The notes under the pieces: generated by a model
What the model was told of the DNA's origin: nothing
What the model saw: only the letters and a program-made list of their open reading frames with translations
Databases searched by the model: none
Origin: Lachnospiraceae bacterium
Lineage (GTDB): Bacteria > Bacillota > Clostridia > Lachnospirales > Lachnospiraceae
Direction: 5' to 3'
Length of the DNA: 64,000 nt
Assembly (NCBI GenBank): GCA_902363825.1
Contig: CABJBK010000001.1
Span: 327,084-391,083, forward strand
Shown: one piece after another, positions 42,107 through 52,077 of the stretch
Position numbering within the stretch: position 1 is the first letter of the stretch
Layout: every line of letters begins with the position of its first letter
Translations under genes and position numbers: made by a program

Positions 42107-43747
42107 TCAATCGTCGTTTTCCTCGTCCTCTGTGGTGGAGTATACAGCCTGACGCTTTCTGGCATCCGCATTTTCCAGATATTCGTCGTAGGTTGTGATC
42201 TTGTCGATCATGGAACCGTCCGGCAGGATTTCCATAATGCGGTTTGCGGTGGTCTGTACGACCTGGTGGTCACGGCAGGAGAGCAGGATGACACCCGGGA
42301 ATTTGATCATACCGTTGTTGACAGCGGTGATGGATTCCATGTCAAGGTGGTCAGTCGGCTCATCGATGATCAGGACATTGGATCCCTCGATCATCATGCG
42401 GGAGAAGAGAACACGCACTTTCTCACCACCGGAAAGGACACGCATTTTCTTTACACCGTCATCTCCGGCAAAGAGCATTCTGCCGAGGAAGCCGCGGACA
42501 TAGGTGGCGTCCTTGATCTCGGAGAACTGTGTCAGCCATTCCACGATCGAGAGATCGGTGTCGAAGATCGCGGTATTATCTTTCGGGAAGTAGGACTGGG
42601 AGGTGGTAACGCCCCATTTGTAGCTTCCGGAATCCGGTTCCATTTCTCCTGCGAGGATCTTAAAGAGCGTACTCTTTGCAAGCTCGTTTCCGCCGACAAA
42701 CGCAACCTTGTCTTCACGTCCGAGAATAAAGGAAACATTGTCGAGGACTTTTACGCCGTCGATGGTCTTGGAAAGATCGGTGACCGTAAGCACTTCGTTT
42801 CCAATCTCGCGGTTCGGACGGAAATCGATGTACGGATATTTCCGGCTGGACGGTTTGATCTCGTCAAGCTCGATCTTTTCAAGAGCTTTCTTTCGGGAAG
42901 TAGCCTGCTTGGATTTGGAAGCGTTCGCGGAGAAGCGGGAGATGAAGTCCTGTAACTCCTTGATCTTTTCCTCTTTCTTTTTATTGGCTTCTTTCATCTG
43001 CTTGATCAGAAGCTGGCTGGATTCATACCAGAAATCGTAGTTTCCGGCATAGAGCTGGATCTTGCCGTAATCGATGTCCGCAATGTTGGTACATACTTTA
43101 TTTAAGAAGTAACGGTCATGGGATACAACGATAACGGTGTTCTCAAAGTTGATCAAAAATTCTTCAAGCCATGCGATCGCATCGAGATCCAAATGGTTGG
43201 TCGGCTCGTCGAGAAGCAGGATATCCGGATTGCCGAAGAGTGCCTGCGCAAGCAGCACCTTGACTTTTAACGCGCCCGGAAGCTCGCTCATGACGGTATA
43301 GTGGAGATCGGTGTCGATACCAAGACCGTTTAAGAGCATGGCAGCATCGGATTCTGCGTTCCATCCGTCCATTTCCGCGAATTCGCCTTCCAGTTCGCTG
43401 GCGCGGATACCGTCCTCATCCGAGAAATCCTCTTTGGCGTAGATCGCATCCTTTTCCTTCATAATATCATACAGGCGTTGGTTTCCCATGATGACAGTGT
43501 CAAGCACGGTGAAATCATCATATTTAAAGTGATCCTGCTGCAGGAAGGAAAGACGCTGCCCTGGGGTGATGACCACGTCACCGCTTGTCGGTTCGAGCTG
43601 GCCGGATAAGATCTTTAAAAAAGTAGATTTTCCGGCACCGTTCGCACCGATCAGACCGTAACAGTTTCCCTCGGTGAATTTAATGTTTACGTCCTCAAAG
43701 AGGGCTTTTTTCCCAATTCGTAAAGTGATATTATTTGCACTGATCAT
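42107..43747 (-). CDS. ABC-F family ATPase
   Basis: A soluble protein with two ABC domains joined by a linker and no membrane segment, of 546 residues. Walker A GANGAGKST and Walker B ILLLDEPTNHLDLDA are in the first half; the second half has GGNELAKST (an atypical Walker A), LSGGEKVRVLFSRMM and LIIDEPTDHLDME. The ABC-F family acts on ribosomes, and this copy resembles the YbiT/YdiF types rather than known antibiotic-resistance members. ATG at 43747 follows GAGGAG. Role in translation is inferred. Confidence 0.88.
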   Translation of the reverse strand: MISANNITLRIGKKALFEDVNIKFTEGNCYGLIGANGAGKSTFLKILSGQLEPTSGDVVITPGQRLSFLQQDHFKYDDFTVLDTVIMGNQRLYDIMKEKDAIYAKEDFSDEDGIRASELEGEFAEMDGWNAESDAAMLLNGLGIDTDLHYTVMSELPGALKVKVLLAQALFGNPDILLLDEPTNHLDLDAIAWLEEFLINFENTVIVVSHDRYFLNKVCTNIADIDYGKIQLYAGNYDFWYESSQLLIKQMKEANKKKEEKIKELQDFISRFSANASKSKQATSRKKALEKIELDEIKPSSRKYPYIDFRPNREIGNEVLTVTDLSKTIDGVKVLDNVSFILGREDKVAFVGGNELAKSTLFKILAGEMEPDSGSYKWGVTTSQSYFPKDNTAIFDTDLSIVEWLTQFSEIKDATYVRGFLGRMLFAGDDGVKKMRVLSGGEKVRVLFSRMMIEGSNVLIIDEPTDHLDMESITAVNNGMIKFPGVILLSCRDHQVVQTTANRIMEILPDGSMIDKITTYDEYLENADARKRQAVYSTTEDEENDD

Positions 43748-43875
43748 ATTCTTGTTTCTCCTCACTCTTTTCGCTTATACTGCGTGTAATCATGCTAACT
43801 CGTATCATACTAAAAAACTCTGAGAAAAGCAATAAAAAAACCGTAAATTGTATCTGGTTTCGTACAGCAGAATGC

Positions 43876-43904
43876 TTTACATTCGACAAATTAAATGCTA
43901 AAAT
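43876..43904 (+). promoter_or_regulatory. Promoter of nifJ
   Basis: TTTACA (43876-43881) and TAAAAT (43899-43904) are 17 bp apart, with a TGC extended -10. Transcription would begin near 43911. Confidence 0.6.
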
Positions 43905-43927
43905 AAGACCATAGGTCGAAAAGACGT

Positions 43928-43954
43928 TTTAATTAATTTTTATCATTAATTAAA
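43928..43954. repeat. AT-only inverted repeat in the nifJ leader
   Basis: TTTAATTAAT (43928-43937) and ATTAATTAAA (43945-43954) are perfect arms separated by 7 nt, downstream of the likely transcription start. Confidence 0.5.
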
Positions 43955-43977
43955 GCTATATAAAAGGAGGAAAACAA

Positions 43978-46900
43978 ATGTCTAGAGCAAAACAGTCTAT
44001 GGACGGTAACACCGCCGCAGCTCATGTAGCCTATGCGTTTACAGATGTTGCAGCAATTTACCCAATCACCCCGTCCAGCCCAATGGCAGATACTGTCGAC
44101 CAGTGGTCAGCAGCAGGACAGGAGAATATTTTCGGCAACCAGGTTAAGGTTGTAGAAATGGAATCAGAGGCGGGTGCTGCAGGTGCAGTTCACGGTTCTC
44201 TTGCCGCAGGTGCTTTAACAACAACATTTACAGCTTCTCAGGGACTTTTACTTATGATCCCGAATATGTATAAAATCGCAGGTGAGCAGCTTCCTTGCGT
44301 ATTTGACGTATCCGCGCGTACAGTTGCAACACAGTCACTGAACATCTTCGGTGATCACAGCGATGTTTACGCCTGTCGTCAGACCGGTTTCGCTATGTTA
44401 TGCGAGACCAATCCGCAGGAAGTTATGGACTTAAGCCCGGTTGCACATCTTGCAACAATCGAAGGCAAAGTTCCGTTCATCAACTTCTTCGACGGATTCC
44501 GTACATCTCACGAGATCCAGAAGATCGAGAAATGGGATTACGCAGACTTAAAAGAAATGTGCAATATGGATGCAGTAAAAGAATTCCGTGCACATGCGCT
44601 GAATCCGGAACATCCGGCTATGCGTGGTTCTCATGAAAACGGAGACGTATTCTTCCAGCATCGTGAAGCATGTAACTCTGCTTATGATGCATTACCGGAA
44701 ATCGTTTCCAAATACATGAAGAAAGTAAACGAGAAATTAGGTACAGATTACGATTTGTTCAACTACTACGGAGCACCGGACGCAGAACGCGTTATCGTTG
44801 CTATGGGATCTATCAACGACGTAGCAGAAGAAGTTATCGATTACCTGACCGCTAAGGGAGAAAAAGTCGGACTTGTTAAGGTTCGTTTATATCGTCCTTG
44901 GGTATCTGACGCATTCTTAAAGGCACTGCCGAAGACTGCTAAGAAGGTTGCTGTACTTGACAGAACAAAAGAGCCGGGTTCTCTTGGTGAGCCGTTATAC
45001 CTTGATGTTGCTACCACACTTCGTGAAGCAGGTCTTGATACGGTTGTATTAACAGGCGGACGTTACGGCTTAGGTTCCAAAGACACTCCTCCATCATCTG
45101 TATTCGCAATCTACAAAGAATTAGAGAAGGATGCTCCGAAGGCAAGATTCACAGTAGGTATCGTCGATGACGTTACAAACTTAAGCTTACCGGAAGTAAA
45201 ACCGGCTCCGATCACAGCTACTCCGGGTACTGTAGAATGTAAGTTCTGGGGACTTGGCGGAGATGGTACTGTAGGTGCAAACAAGAACTCAACCAAGATC
45301 ATTGGTGATCATACCGATAAATATATCCAGGCATACTTCCAGTATGACTCCAAAAAGACCGGTGGTGTTACCATTTCCCACTTGAGATTTGGTGATAAGC
45401 CGATCAGAAGCCCGTATTACATCAACCAGGCAGACTTCGTAGCCTGTCATAACCCGGCTTATGTAAATCAGGGATTCAAGATGGTTCAGGATGTAAAACC
45501 GGGCGGAGTATTCATGATCAACTGCCAGTGGAGTGATGAAGAATTAGAAGAGCATTTAAATGCAGAAGCTAAGAAATACATCGCTGACAACAACATCCAG
45601 CTTTACACCATCAACGCAATCGACAAGGCAATCGAAATCGGAATGGGCAAACGTACCAACACGATTCTCCAGTCCGCATTCTTCAAACTTGCAAACGTTA
45701 TGCCGATCGAACAGGCTGTAGACTTCATGAAAGCTGCTGCAAAGAAATCCTATGGTAAGAAGGGTGATGCAGTCGTAGAAATGAACTACAAGGCAATCGA
45801 TGCAGGTGTAGATGCAGTACATAAGGTAGAAGTACCGGCATCATGGGCAAACCCGGCAGCAGATGCTCCTGCAAAAGAGATCACAGGCCGTCCGGAAGTT
45901 GTTAAGATGGTAAATGACCTTATGAGACCGATCTCCTTAATGGATGGTGACAGCCTTCCGGTTTCCGCATTTACAGAAAATCCGGATGGACAGTTCGAAC
46001 TTGGTGCAGCTGCATACGAGAAACGTGGTACAGCCGTAACAGTTCCGACCTGGGATGCAGAGAAATGTATCCAGTGTAACCAGTGTGCATTCGTATGTTC
46101 ACATGCGACAATCCGTCCGTTTATGTTAGATGACGCAGAAGTAAAAGCTGCTCCGTCCAACATCAAACTTGCAGATACAAAGCCAAAAGCTGGCGAATAC
46201 AAATACACCATGAGCGTATCTCCGTTAGACTGTATGGGATGTGGCGAGTGTATCACTGTTTGTCCGGTTGGCGCAATCGAAATGGTTCCGCAGGAATCTC
46301 AGGCAGCAGAGCAGCCGGTATTCGATTATCTGGTAGCAAATGTTGGCAAGAAACCTGGCGTACCGGCAGACAACACCGTAAAGGGATCTCAGTTCAACCA
46401 GCCGCTGCTTGAGTTCTCAGGCTCCTGTGCAGGATGTGCAGAAACTTCTTACGCTCGTCTGATCACACAGCTGTTCGGTGAACATATGTATATTTCAAAC
46501 GCAACAGGATGTTCTTCTATCTGGGGTGGTCCTGCAGCAACTTCACCGTACACAGTAAACAAAGACTCCAAACAGGGTCCGGCATGGGCAAACTCCTTAT
46601 TCGAGGATAACGCTGAGCATGGCCTTGGTATGGAAATCGGACAGCAGGTTCTTCGTGACCAGGCTATCGCAAGCGCAAAGAAATGTGCTGAGTCCGACAA
46701 AGCTGGTGCTGAATTAAAAGCAGCATTCGCTAAATTTGAAGAAACAAAGAATGATACAAAAGCAAATACACCTGCAGCAAAAGATCTTATCGTAGAACTG
46801 GAGAAAGCAGCAGCAGCCGGATGCCCGGATGCAGCAGCAGCTCTGGAGAAGAAAGATTACCTTGCTAAGAAGTCTGTATGGATCTTCGGTGGTGACGGAT

Positions 46901-47523
46901 GGGCTTACGATATCGGCTTCGGCGGATTAGACCATGTACTTGCTTCCGGAAACAACGTAAACGTTATGGTATTCGATACAGAAATGTACTCCAATACCGG
47001 TGGACAGGCTTCTAAGGCTTCCAACATCGGTGAAGTTTGCCAGTTCGCAGCTTCCGGTAAAGAAGTAGGCAAGAAGAGCCTTGCTGAGATCGCTATGAGC
47101 TATGGCTATGTATATGTAGCACAGATCGCTCTTGGTGCAAACATGGCTCAGGCTGTTAAGGTTCTTGCAGAAGCAGAAGCTTACAACGGACCGTCACTTA
47201 TCATCGGATATGCTCCATGTGAGTTACACGGTGTTAAGGGTGGAATGAACCACTGCCAGGATGAAATGAAGAAAGCAGTAGCTGCTGGTTACTGGAACCT
47301 CTTCTCCTTCAATCCGGAATTAAAGGCAGAAGGAAAGAATCCGTTCACCTTAGTTTCCAAACCGGGTGATGGTTCTTACCAGGATTTCTTAAAGAACGAG
47401 ACACGTTACAGCCGTCTGACCAGATCCTTCCCTGAAAGAGCTGAAAGACTCTTCAAGGAATCTGAAGAAGCAGCTAAGAAACGTTATGAGCACTTAGAGA
47501 GATTAGTAGAACTCTACAAATAA
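43978..47523 (+). CDS. nifJ: Pyruvate:ferredoxin (flavodoxin) oxidoreductase
   Basis: Oxidises pyruvate to acetyl-CoA and CO2, reducing ferredoxin; the main pyruvate route in clostridia. This single-chain enzyme of 1181 residues has the N-terminal pyruvate-binding start (AHVAYAFTDVAAIYPITPSSPM). Two 4Fe-4S clusters sit in CIQCNQCAFVC and CMGCGECITVCP. CAGCAETSYARL and GDGWAYDIGFGG mark the third cluster and the thiamine-diphosphate domain. An ideal AAAGGAGG site precedes the ATG. Codon choice differs from neighbours (many GTT, GCT, TTC), as expected for a very highly expressed gene. Confidence 0.97.
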   Translation: MSRAKQSMDGNTAAAHVAYAFTDVAAIYPITPSSPMADTVDQWSAAGQENIFGNQVKVVEMESEAGAAGAVHGSLAAGALTTTFTASQGLLLMIPNMYKIAGEQLPCVFDVSARTVATQSLNIFGDHSDVYACRQTGFAMLCETNPQEVMDLSPVAHLATIEGKVPFINFFDGFRTSHEIQKIEKWDYADLKEMCNMDAVKEFRAHALNPEHPAMRGSHENGDVFFQHREACNSAYDALPEIVSKYMKKVNEKLGTDYDLFNYYGAPDAERVIVAMGSINDVAEEVIDYLTAKGEKVGLVKVRLYRPWVSDAFLKALPKTAKKVAVLDRTKEPGSLGEPLYLDVATTLREAGLDTVVLTGGRYGLGSKDTPPSSVFAIYKELEKDAPKARFTVGIVDDVTNLSLPEVKPAPITATPGTVECKFWGLGGDGTVGANKNSTKIIGDHTDKYIQAYFQYDSKKTGGVTISHLRFGDKPIRSPYYINQADFVACHNPAYVNQGFKMVQDVKPGGVFMINCQWSDEELEEHLNAEAKKYIADNNIQLYTINAIDKAIEIGMGKRTNTILQSAFFKLANVMPIEQAVDFMKAAAKKSYGKKGDAVVEMNYKAIDAGVDAVHKVEVPASWANPAADAPAKEITGRPEVVKMVNDLMRPISLMDGDSLPVSAFTENPDGQFELGAAAYEKRGTAVTVPTWDAEKCIQCNQCAFVCSHATIRPFMLDDAEVKAAPSNIKLADTKPKAGEYKYTMSVSPLDCMGCGECITVCPVGAIEMVPQESQAAEQPVFDYLVANVGKKPGVPADNTVKGSQFNQPLLEFSGSCAGCAETSYARLITQLFGEHMYISNATGCSSIWGGPAATSPYTVNKDSKQGPAWANSLFEDNAEHGLGMEIGQQVLRDQAIASAKKCAESDKAGAELKAAFAKFEETKNDTKANTPAAKDLIVELEKAAAAGCPDAAAALEKKDYLAKKSVWIFGGDGWAYDIGFGGLDHVLASGNNVNVMVFDTEMYSNTGGQASKASNIGEVCQFAASGKEVGKKSLAEIAMSYGYVYVAQIALGANMAQAVKVLAEAEAYNGPSLIIGYAPCELHGVKGGMNHCQDEMKKAVAAGYWNLFSFNPELKAEGKNPFTLVSKPGDGSYQDFLKNETRYSRLTRSFPERAERLFKESEEAAKKRYEHLERLVELYK

Positions 47524-47543
47524 TATCTTTGTGTAAATGAGAA

Positions 47544-47576
47544 AGTCGGCGTACCGAAAGGTGCGTCGGCTTTTTT
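47544..47576 (+). terminator. Terminator after nifJ
   Basis: AGTCGGCGTACC/GGTGCGTCGGCT stem (several G-T pairs) with a GAAA loop and a T6 run. Confidence 0.85.
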
Positions 47577-47650
47577 GTGTTTACAAAAGAAAGGGATAAT
47601 GTTAAAATAAAAAAAATGTGTCATAGAAGGTAAGTGGGGAGGAATCGCGT

Positions 47651-48310
47651 ATGATGCGTTTTCTTGGAAGAGGAAAGAGCAGTTACCGTCAGATGAAACA
47701 GAAAGAAAAGAGGGTACCAACGCAGATGGAAAAAGAAGACTTCTTATTAAGCCAGATCGATGAATTCAGAGAGAAGGCGAGGCAGCTTCAGGCTTTGGTA
47801 AGCTCCAAAGAGAGCAAAGTAAGAGAGTTACAGAGCCTTGTGGATGAACGCGAGGGCAGAGCAGCAAAGCTGCAGAATATTTTAAATGAGCGCAAACAGG
47901 AAGCGGACAAGCTGAATCAGACTGTGCAGGAGCAGATCGATGGATTGATCTCGAATGTTGAGACCAAGATCACAGAGCTTGGCGGAGAGCTGACAAAGTC
48001 GGCGTCTGAAAGTGAAGAGGCGGTTGCCGCAAAAACAGAGGAGATGAAAGAGGCACTTCTTGAGATGAAGGAACTTCTCCAGAAGACTAAGACAGAACTC
48101 AGTGACAAGATCCATGAGGAAAATGTCACCTGCTACCGCAATATTCAGACCCTGTTCGACGATTTCGGAGAAAAGGTCGATAAAGTGGAGAATCTGGATT
48201 CCGGAGTGAAGAGTATCAAATCCTATGTAAAATGTTTATCCTGGTTTTCAATCGTGAATTTTATCGTGCTGATCGGATTTATCCTGTATCAGCTTGGTGT
48301 GTTTTTTTAA
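47651..48310 (+). CDS. Coiled-coil protein with C-terminal membrane anchor
   Basis: A 219-residue protein. Residues 30-170 are almost wholly heptad-patterned (coiled coil). One membrane helix (FSIVNFIVLIGFILYQLGVF, about 199-218) forms the extreme C-terminus. This makes it a tail-anchored protein with a long cytoplasmic rod. GGGGAGGAATCGCGT precedes tandem ATGs. It is monocistronic, between the nifJ terminator and its own hairpin. No family recognised; a scaffold or cell-envelope role is possible but not shown. Confidence 0.65.
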   Translation: MMRFLGRGKSSYRQMKQKEKRVPTQMEKEDFLLSQIDEFREKARQLQALVSSKESKVRELQSLVDEREGRAAKLQNILNERKQEADKLNQTVQEQIDGLISNVETKITELGGELTKSASESEEAVAAKTEEMKEALLEMKELLQKTKTELSDKIHEENVTCYRNIQTLFDDFGEKVDKVENLDSGVKSIKSYVKCLSWFSIVNFIVLIGFILYQLGVFF

Positions 48311-48328
48311 TGAATAAGTATATAAATG

Positions 48329-48357
48329 AAAAGCCTGGAGTTACTGAAAGGCTTTTT
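48329..48357 (+). terminator. Terminator after the coiled-coil gene
   Basis: AAAAGCCT (48329-48336) pairs with AGGCTTTT (48349-48356), T-rich at its 3' side. Confidence 0.65.
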
Positions 48358-48404
48358 GTTGTGTAAAAAATAATGAATTGATAAAGCAAAAGAGGTAAAA
48401 GAAA

Positions 48405-50048
48405 ATGAATGCAGAAAAGAAAGTTTGGGTCGTAGGCCATAAGAATCCGGATACGGATTCCATCTGTGCGGCTCTTGCGTATGCAGAATTAAAAAATCGC
48501 AAGGAAGACGGCAGATACGTTGCAAAACGCGCAGGCGCGGTAAGTGAGGAGACACGCTATGTGCTGGATTATTTTGATGTAAAAGAACCGGAACTCGTAA
48601 AGGATGCGGGCGCGCAGGTCAAGGATATCGAGATCCGCGAGACCAAAGGCGTGTGCAGCCATATGTCCTTAAAACATGCATGGGAAATGATGAAGGATTC
48701 CGGCGTTGTGACCCTGCCGATCGTCAATGCGAAGAATAAACTTGAGGGGCTTATCGTTACCGGCGATATCGCGACATCCTATATGGATGTGTATGACAAC
48801 CGTGTACTCGCAACTGCGCGTACCCAGTATCGCAACATCGTAGAGACCATGGATGGCGAACTGCTGACCGGAAATGAGCATGGATACTTTGTAAAAGGAA
48901 AAGTAGTGGTTGCGTCCGGAGACGATGAAGTGATGAAGGAATATATCGAGGAAGATGACCTTGTTATTCTTGCAAACCGTCCGGAATCCCAGCGCTGCGC
49001 ACTTGAACTGAATGCGAGCTGCATCGTAGTATGCACCGGAACAGAGGTTTCTGAGGAGATCCTTGCGATGGCAAAAGAGCGTGACTGTGTGGTCATTCGT
49101 ACACCGTTTGATTCATTTACCGCAGCACGTCTGATCAACCAGAGTATGCCGATCAAATATTTCATGAAAAAGGACAACCTCGTTACTTTTGAACTGGAAG
49201 ATTATGTGGATGATGTCAAAGAAGAAATGGCAAAAGTACGTCACAGAGATTTCCCGGTTCTTGATGAGAACGGAAACTATGTAGGAATGATTTCCAGAAG
49301 AAATCTCTTAAATATGAAAAAGAAACAGGTGATCCTTGTGGATCATAACGAAAAGACACAGGCAGTGGATGGAATCGATGGAGCTGAGATCTTAGAGATC
49401 ATCGATCACCACAGAATCGGAAATCTGGAGACCGTTGCACCGGTATTTTTCCGCAATCAGCCACTCGGTTGTACCGGAACGATCATTTACCAGATGTATC
49501 AGGAGCAGAATGAGGAGATCACCAAAAAAGTAGCGGGACTTCTTTTGTCTGCAATCCTTTCCGATACACTGATGTTCCGTTCCCCGACCTGCACACCGGT
49601 AGATAAAGCGGCGGCAGAGGAGCTTGCAAAGATCGCGGATGTGGATATCGAAACACACGCAAAGAATATGTTCCGCGCGGGAAGCAATTTCAAAAACAAA
49701 ACGATCGAAGAGATCTTTTTCCAGGATTTCAAGAAGTTTACCGCGGCAGACAAAGATTTCGGCGTAGGCCAGATCAGTGCAATGGGCGCAGAAGAACTGC
49801 TTGGCATCAAAGACCAGATCGTGGCATATATGGATACTGTTTTAACCGAGAAGAAGTTAAACATGGTATTTATCATGCTGACAGATATTTTGGAGGAGAC
49901 AACTTACCTGTTATGCGCGGGAACCGGAGCTGACCAGGTTGCAGAGGAAGCATTTAAGCAGGAAAAAGACGGCGATTATTATGTCTTAAAAGGTGTGGTT
50001 TCCCGTAAGAAACAGATCATTCCACCATTTATGAGCGTACTTCAGTAA
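48405..50048 (+). CDS. ppaC: Manganese-dependent inorganic pyrophosphatase with CBS domains
   Basis: Family II pyrophosphatase that hydrolyses PPi. The 547-residue length shows the CBS-DRTGG regulatory insert. The catalytic DHH part begins with GHKNPDTDS (residue 11). The CBS/DRTGG block lies at about 65-300. The DHH domain then resumes (DHHRIGNLETV) with the DHHA2 domain near the C-terminus. In characterised relatives the CBS domains sense adenine nucleotides. It is followed 11 nt later by a transporter gene. Confidence 0.93.
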   Translation: MNAEKKVWVVGHKNPDTDSICAALAYAELKNRKEDGRYVAKRAGAVSEETRYVLDYFDVKEPELVKDAGAQVKDIEIRETKGVCSHMSLKHAWEMMKDSGVVTLPIVNAKNKLEGLIVTGDIATSYMDVYDNRVLATARTQYRNIVETMDGELLTGNEHGYFVKGKVVVASGDDEVMKEYIEEDDLVILANRPESQRCALELNASCIVVCTGTEVSEEILAMAKERDCVVIRTPFDSFTAARLINQSMPIKYFMKKDNLVTFELEDYVDDVKEEMAKVRHRDFPVLDENGNYVGMISRRNLLNMKKKQVILVDHNEKTQAVDGIDGAEILEIIDHHRIGNLETVAPVFFRNQPLGCTGTIIYQMYQEQNEEITKKVAGLLLSAILSDTLMFRSPTCTPVDKAAAEELAKIADVDIETHAKNMFRAGSNFKNKTIEEIFFQDFKKFTAADKDFGVGQISAMGAEELLGIKDQIVAYMDTVLTEKKLNMVFIMLTDILEETTYLLCAGTGADQVAEEAFKQEKDGDYYVLKGVVSRKKQIIPPFMSVLQ

Positions 50049-50059
50049 AAGGCGGAGCG

Positions 50060-50944
50060 ATGAAGAAAAAACAGTTACAGAGTTCGCTGCTTCTTCTTTT
50101 GACGGCGATGATCTGGGGAACGGCATTTGTTGCCCAGAGTGTCGCCATGGATTATATTGAGCCGTTTACCTTTAATGCGATCCGTTTTTTGCTTGGCGGC
50201 GTAGTATTGCTGCCGCTCATCGCGCTGCGAAGCCGCAGAGAGCGTGGAACAGAAACGGGTGATAAAAAGCTGTTGTGGAAGGGCGGGATCCTTTGCGGGA
50301 TCGTTCTTTGCATCGCTTCCGCGTTCCAGCAGCTTGGAATTCAGGGTACGACCGTAGGAAAAACAGGATTTATTACAGCGCTTTACATTGTGCTGGTTCC
50401 GGTGTTTGGCGTGTTCCTGCACAAAAAAGCCGGAATCAGGCTGTGGCTCAGCGTACTGGTGGCGATTTTCGGTTTGTATCTTTTGTGTATGAATGCCGAG
50501 CATTTTTCCATCAACCACTATGATGTCATTCTGCTGCTTTGTGCGGCGTCATTTGCCGTGCAGATCCTGTGCGTAGATCATTTTTCGCCAAAAGTGGATC
50601 CGGTCAAGCTGTCATGCATCCAGTTCCTTGTCTGCAGCCTGCTGTCATTTCTCATGATGGTACTTACAGAGCATCCAAGCATGGCGGCAGTCATGACGGC
50701 GTGGCAGCCGATCCTTTACGCGGGAATCCTCTCCTGTGGAGTGGCATATACGCTTCAGGTGGTTGCGCAGACCAGTTTAAATCCGGTGATCGCGTCTCTG
50801 ATCATGAGCCTGGAATCCGTGATTTCCGCGATCGCGGGATGGCTTGTCCTGGGACAGCATCTGAGCGGACGTGAGATCGCGGGATGTGTCGTGATGTTTG
50901 CGGCGATCATTCTGGCGCAGCTTCCATCAAAAACTGCAAAGTAA
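50060..50944 (+). CDS. EamA/DMT-family transporter
   Basis: A 294-residue protein with about ten membrane helices in two EamA repeats. It begins LLLTAMIWGTAFVAQS, a typical DMT start, and the second repeat contains SGVAYTLQVVAQTSLNP. The family exports or imports metabolites such as amino acids and nucleobases; the substrate is not predictable. The ribosome site (GGCGGAG) is modest. It lies just downstream of ppaC and 13 nt before a flavin reductase gene, probably in one transcript. Confidence 0.88.
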   Translation: MKKKQLQSSLLLLLTAMIWGTAFVAQSVAMDYIEPFTFNAIRFLLGGVVLLPLIALRSRRERGTETGDKKLLWKGGILCGIVLCIASAFQQLGIQGTTVGKTGFITALYIVLVPVFGVFLHKKAGIRLWLSVLVAIFGLYLLCMNAEHFSINHYDVILLLCAASFAVQILCVDHFSPKVDPVKLSCIQFLVCSLLSFLMMVLTEHPSMAAVMTAWQPILYAGILSCGVAYTLQVVAQTSLNPVIASLIMSLESVISAIAGWLVLGQHLSGREIAGCVVMFAAIILAQLPSKTAK

Positions 50945-50957
50945 AAGGAGTTTTTCT

Positions 50958-51542
50958 ATGGCAAAACAGACATGGAAACCGGGAAATATGCTTTATCCGC
51001 TTCCGGCAGTGATGCTAAGCGTCAGGGATAAGGCGGGAAATGACAATATTATTACGGTGGCATGGACGGGAACGGTGTGTACGAATCCGCCGATGGTATC
51101 CGTCTCGGTGCGCCCGGAACGCCATTCGTATCAGATGTTAAAGGAAACCGGAGAATTTGTGATAAATTTAACGACAGAGAAGCTGGCGTTTGCAACGGAT
51201 TACTGCGGCGTGAAGTCAGGACGGGATGTTGACAAGTTTGAAGTGATGCATTTGAACAAGGAAGCGGCGGATCAGGTGGGAGCACCGATGATCGCTGAGA
51301 GCCCGGTCAATATTGAATGCCGGGTGAGAGAGTGCATGGAGCTAGGATCGCACCATATGTTTCTTGCGGATGTACTTGCGGTACATGTGGATGAGGCATA
51401 TCTGGATGAGAAGGGAAAATTTGATTTAAATGCTGCAGGTCTGCTTGCCTATTCGCATGGAGAGTATTTCTCCCTCGGGAAAAAATTAGGCAGGTTTGGC
51501 TACAGCATTCAAAAGAAGAAAGCAAAGAAAAAGCGGAAATAA
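50958..51542 (+). CDS. Flavin reductase-like FMN-binding protein
   Basis: A 194-residue member of the flavin reductase/flavoredoxin family (FMN-binding split barrel). It begins KPGNMLYPLPAVMLSVRD, with VAWTGTVCTNPPMVSVSVRPERH forming the FMN-site core. Such proteins transfer electrons or reduce flavins in anaerobes. ATG at 50958 follows AAAGGAG; the frame runs 20 codons further into the transporter gene without a ribosome site. The C-terminus is a basic Lys-rich tail. Confidence 0.88.
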   Translation: MAKQTWKPGNMLYPLPAVMLSVRDKAGNDNIITVAWTGTVCTNPPMVSVSVRPERHSYQMLKETGEFVINLTTEKLAFATDYCGVKSGRDVDKFEVMHLNKEAADQVGAPMIAESPVNIECRVRECMELGSHHMFLADVLAVHVDEAYLDEKGKFDLNAAGLLAYSHGEYFSLGKKLGRFGYSIQKKKAKKKRK

Positions 51543-51544
51543 AA

Positions 51545-52060
51545 TTATTTTAACAGTAGCTCCATTAAATAGGCGTAGACCTCTGCTGTCTGATCTTTCC
51601 AGTTGGCACAGATGGCCTCCGCCTGTTCTTTTGTATGTACGGTGAGCGTGAGGTCGATCATGGGATTGCCGTGCTCTTTTAAACGGCAGCGAACCGCAAA
51701 TTCGTTGTTGGTTGTCTTATAGTAGTCAGATAAAACAGAATTTTCATTTTTTAATTCCACTTTGTGTTTGTCAAAATAGTGCAGGATATCATTCTGGATA
51801 GCCGGAGAGATCTTGTCATGGAAAAACTGCAGTGTCTCTTTGCCGGCGGCAGTGATACTGTACTGCGTATTGCTGTGCGTGGATTCTGTGCTGATCAGAT
51901 CGGTTTCGATGAGATCATGTACGACCTGCTGTACGGTAAAATAGTTGGTATATTCCTTTTCCAGAAAGAAATCGGAAATCTGTGTGTTACTTAGTGGAAA
52001 ATCAACCTTTTCTAACATATATAAAACGATTAGTTTGTAAAGTGTAAATGGTTCTGCCAT
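51545..52060 (-). CDS. DUF4364 family protein
   Basis: A 171-residue protein with a winged-helix-like N-terminal region (KLIVLYMLEKVDFPLSNTQI, then TVQQVVHDLIETDLI) and a C-terminal alpha/beta part. It matches the DUF4364 family of Clostridia, thought to be DNA-binding. AAAGGAGTTGTGATCT precedes its ATG. It is convergent with the flavin reductase gene (2-nt gap) and downstream of a radical SAM gene on its own strand, 17 nt apart. Target unknown. Confidence 0.8.
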   Translation of the reverse strand: MAEPFTLYKLIVLYMLEKVDFPLSNTQISDFFLEKEYTNYFTVQQVVHDLIETDLISTESTHSNTQYSITAAGKETLQFFHDKISPAIQNDILHYFDKHKVELKNENSVLSDYYKTTNNEFAVRCRLKEHGNPMIDLTLTVHTKEQAEAICANWKDQTAEVYAYLMELLLK

Positions 52061-52077
52061 AGATCACAACTCCTTTT

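Noticed and set aside
42266..42955. 229-codon frame antisense to the ABC-F gene
   Set aside because: Shadow of a secure coding region.
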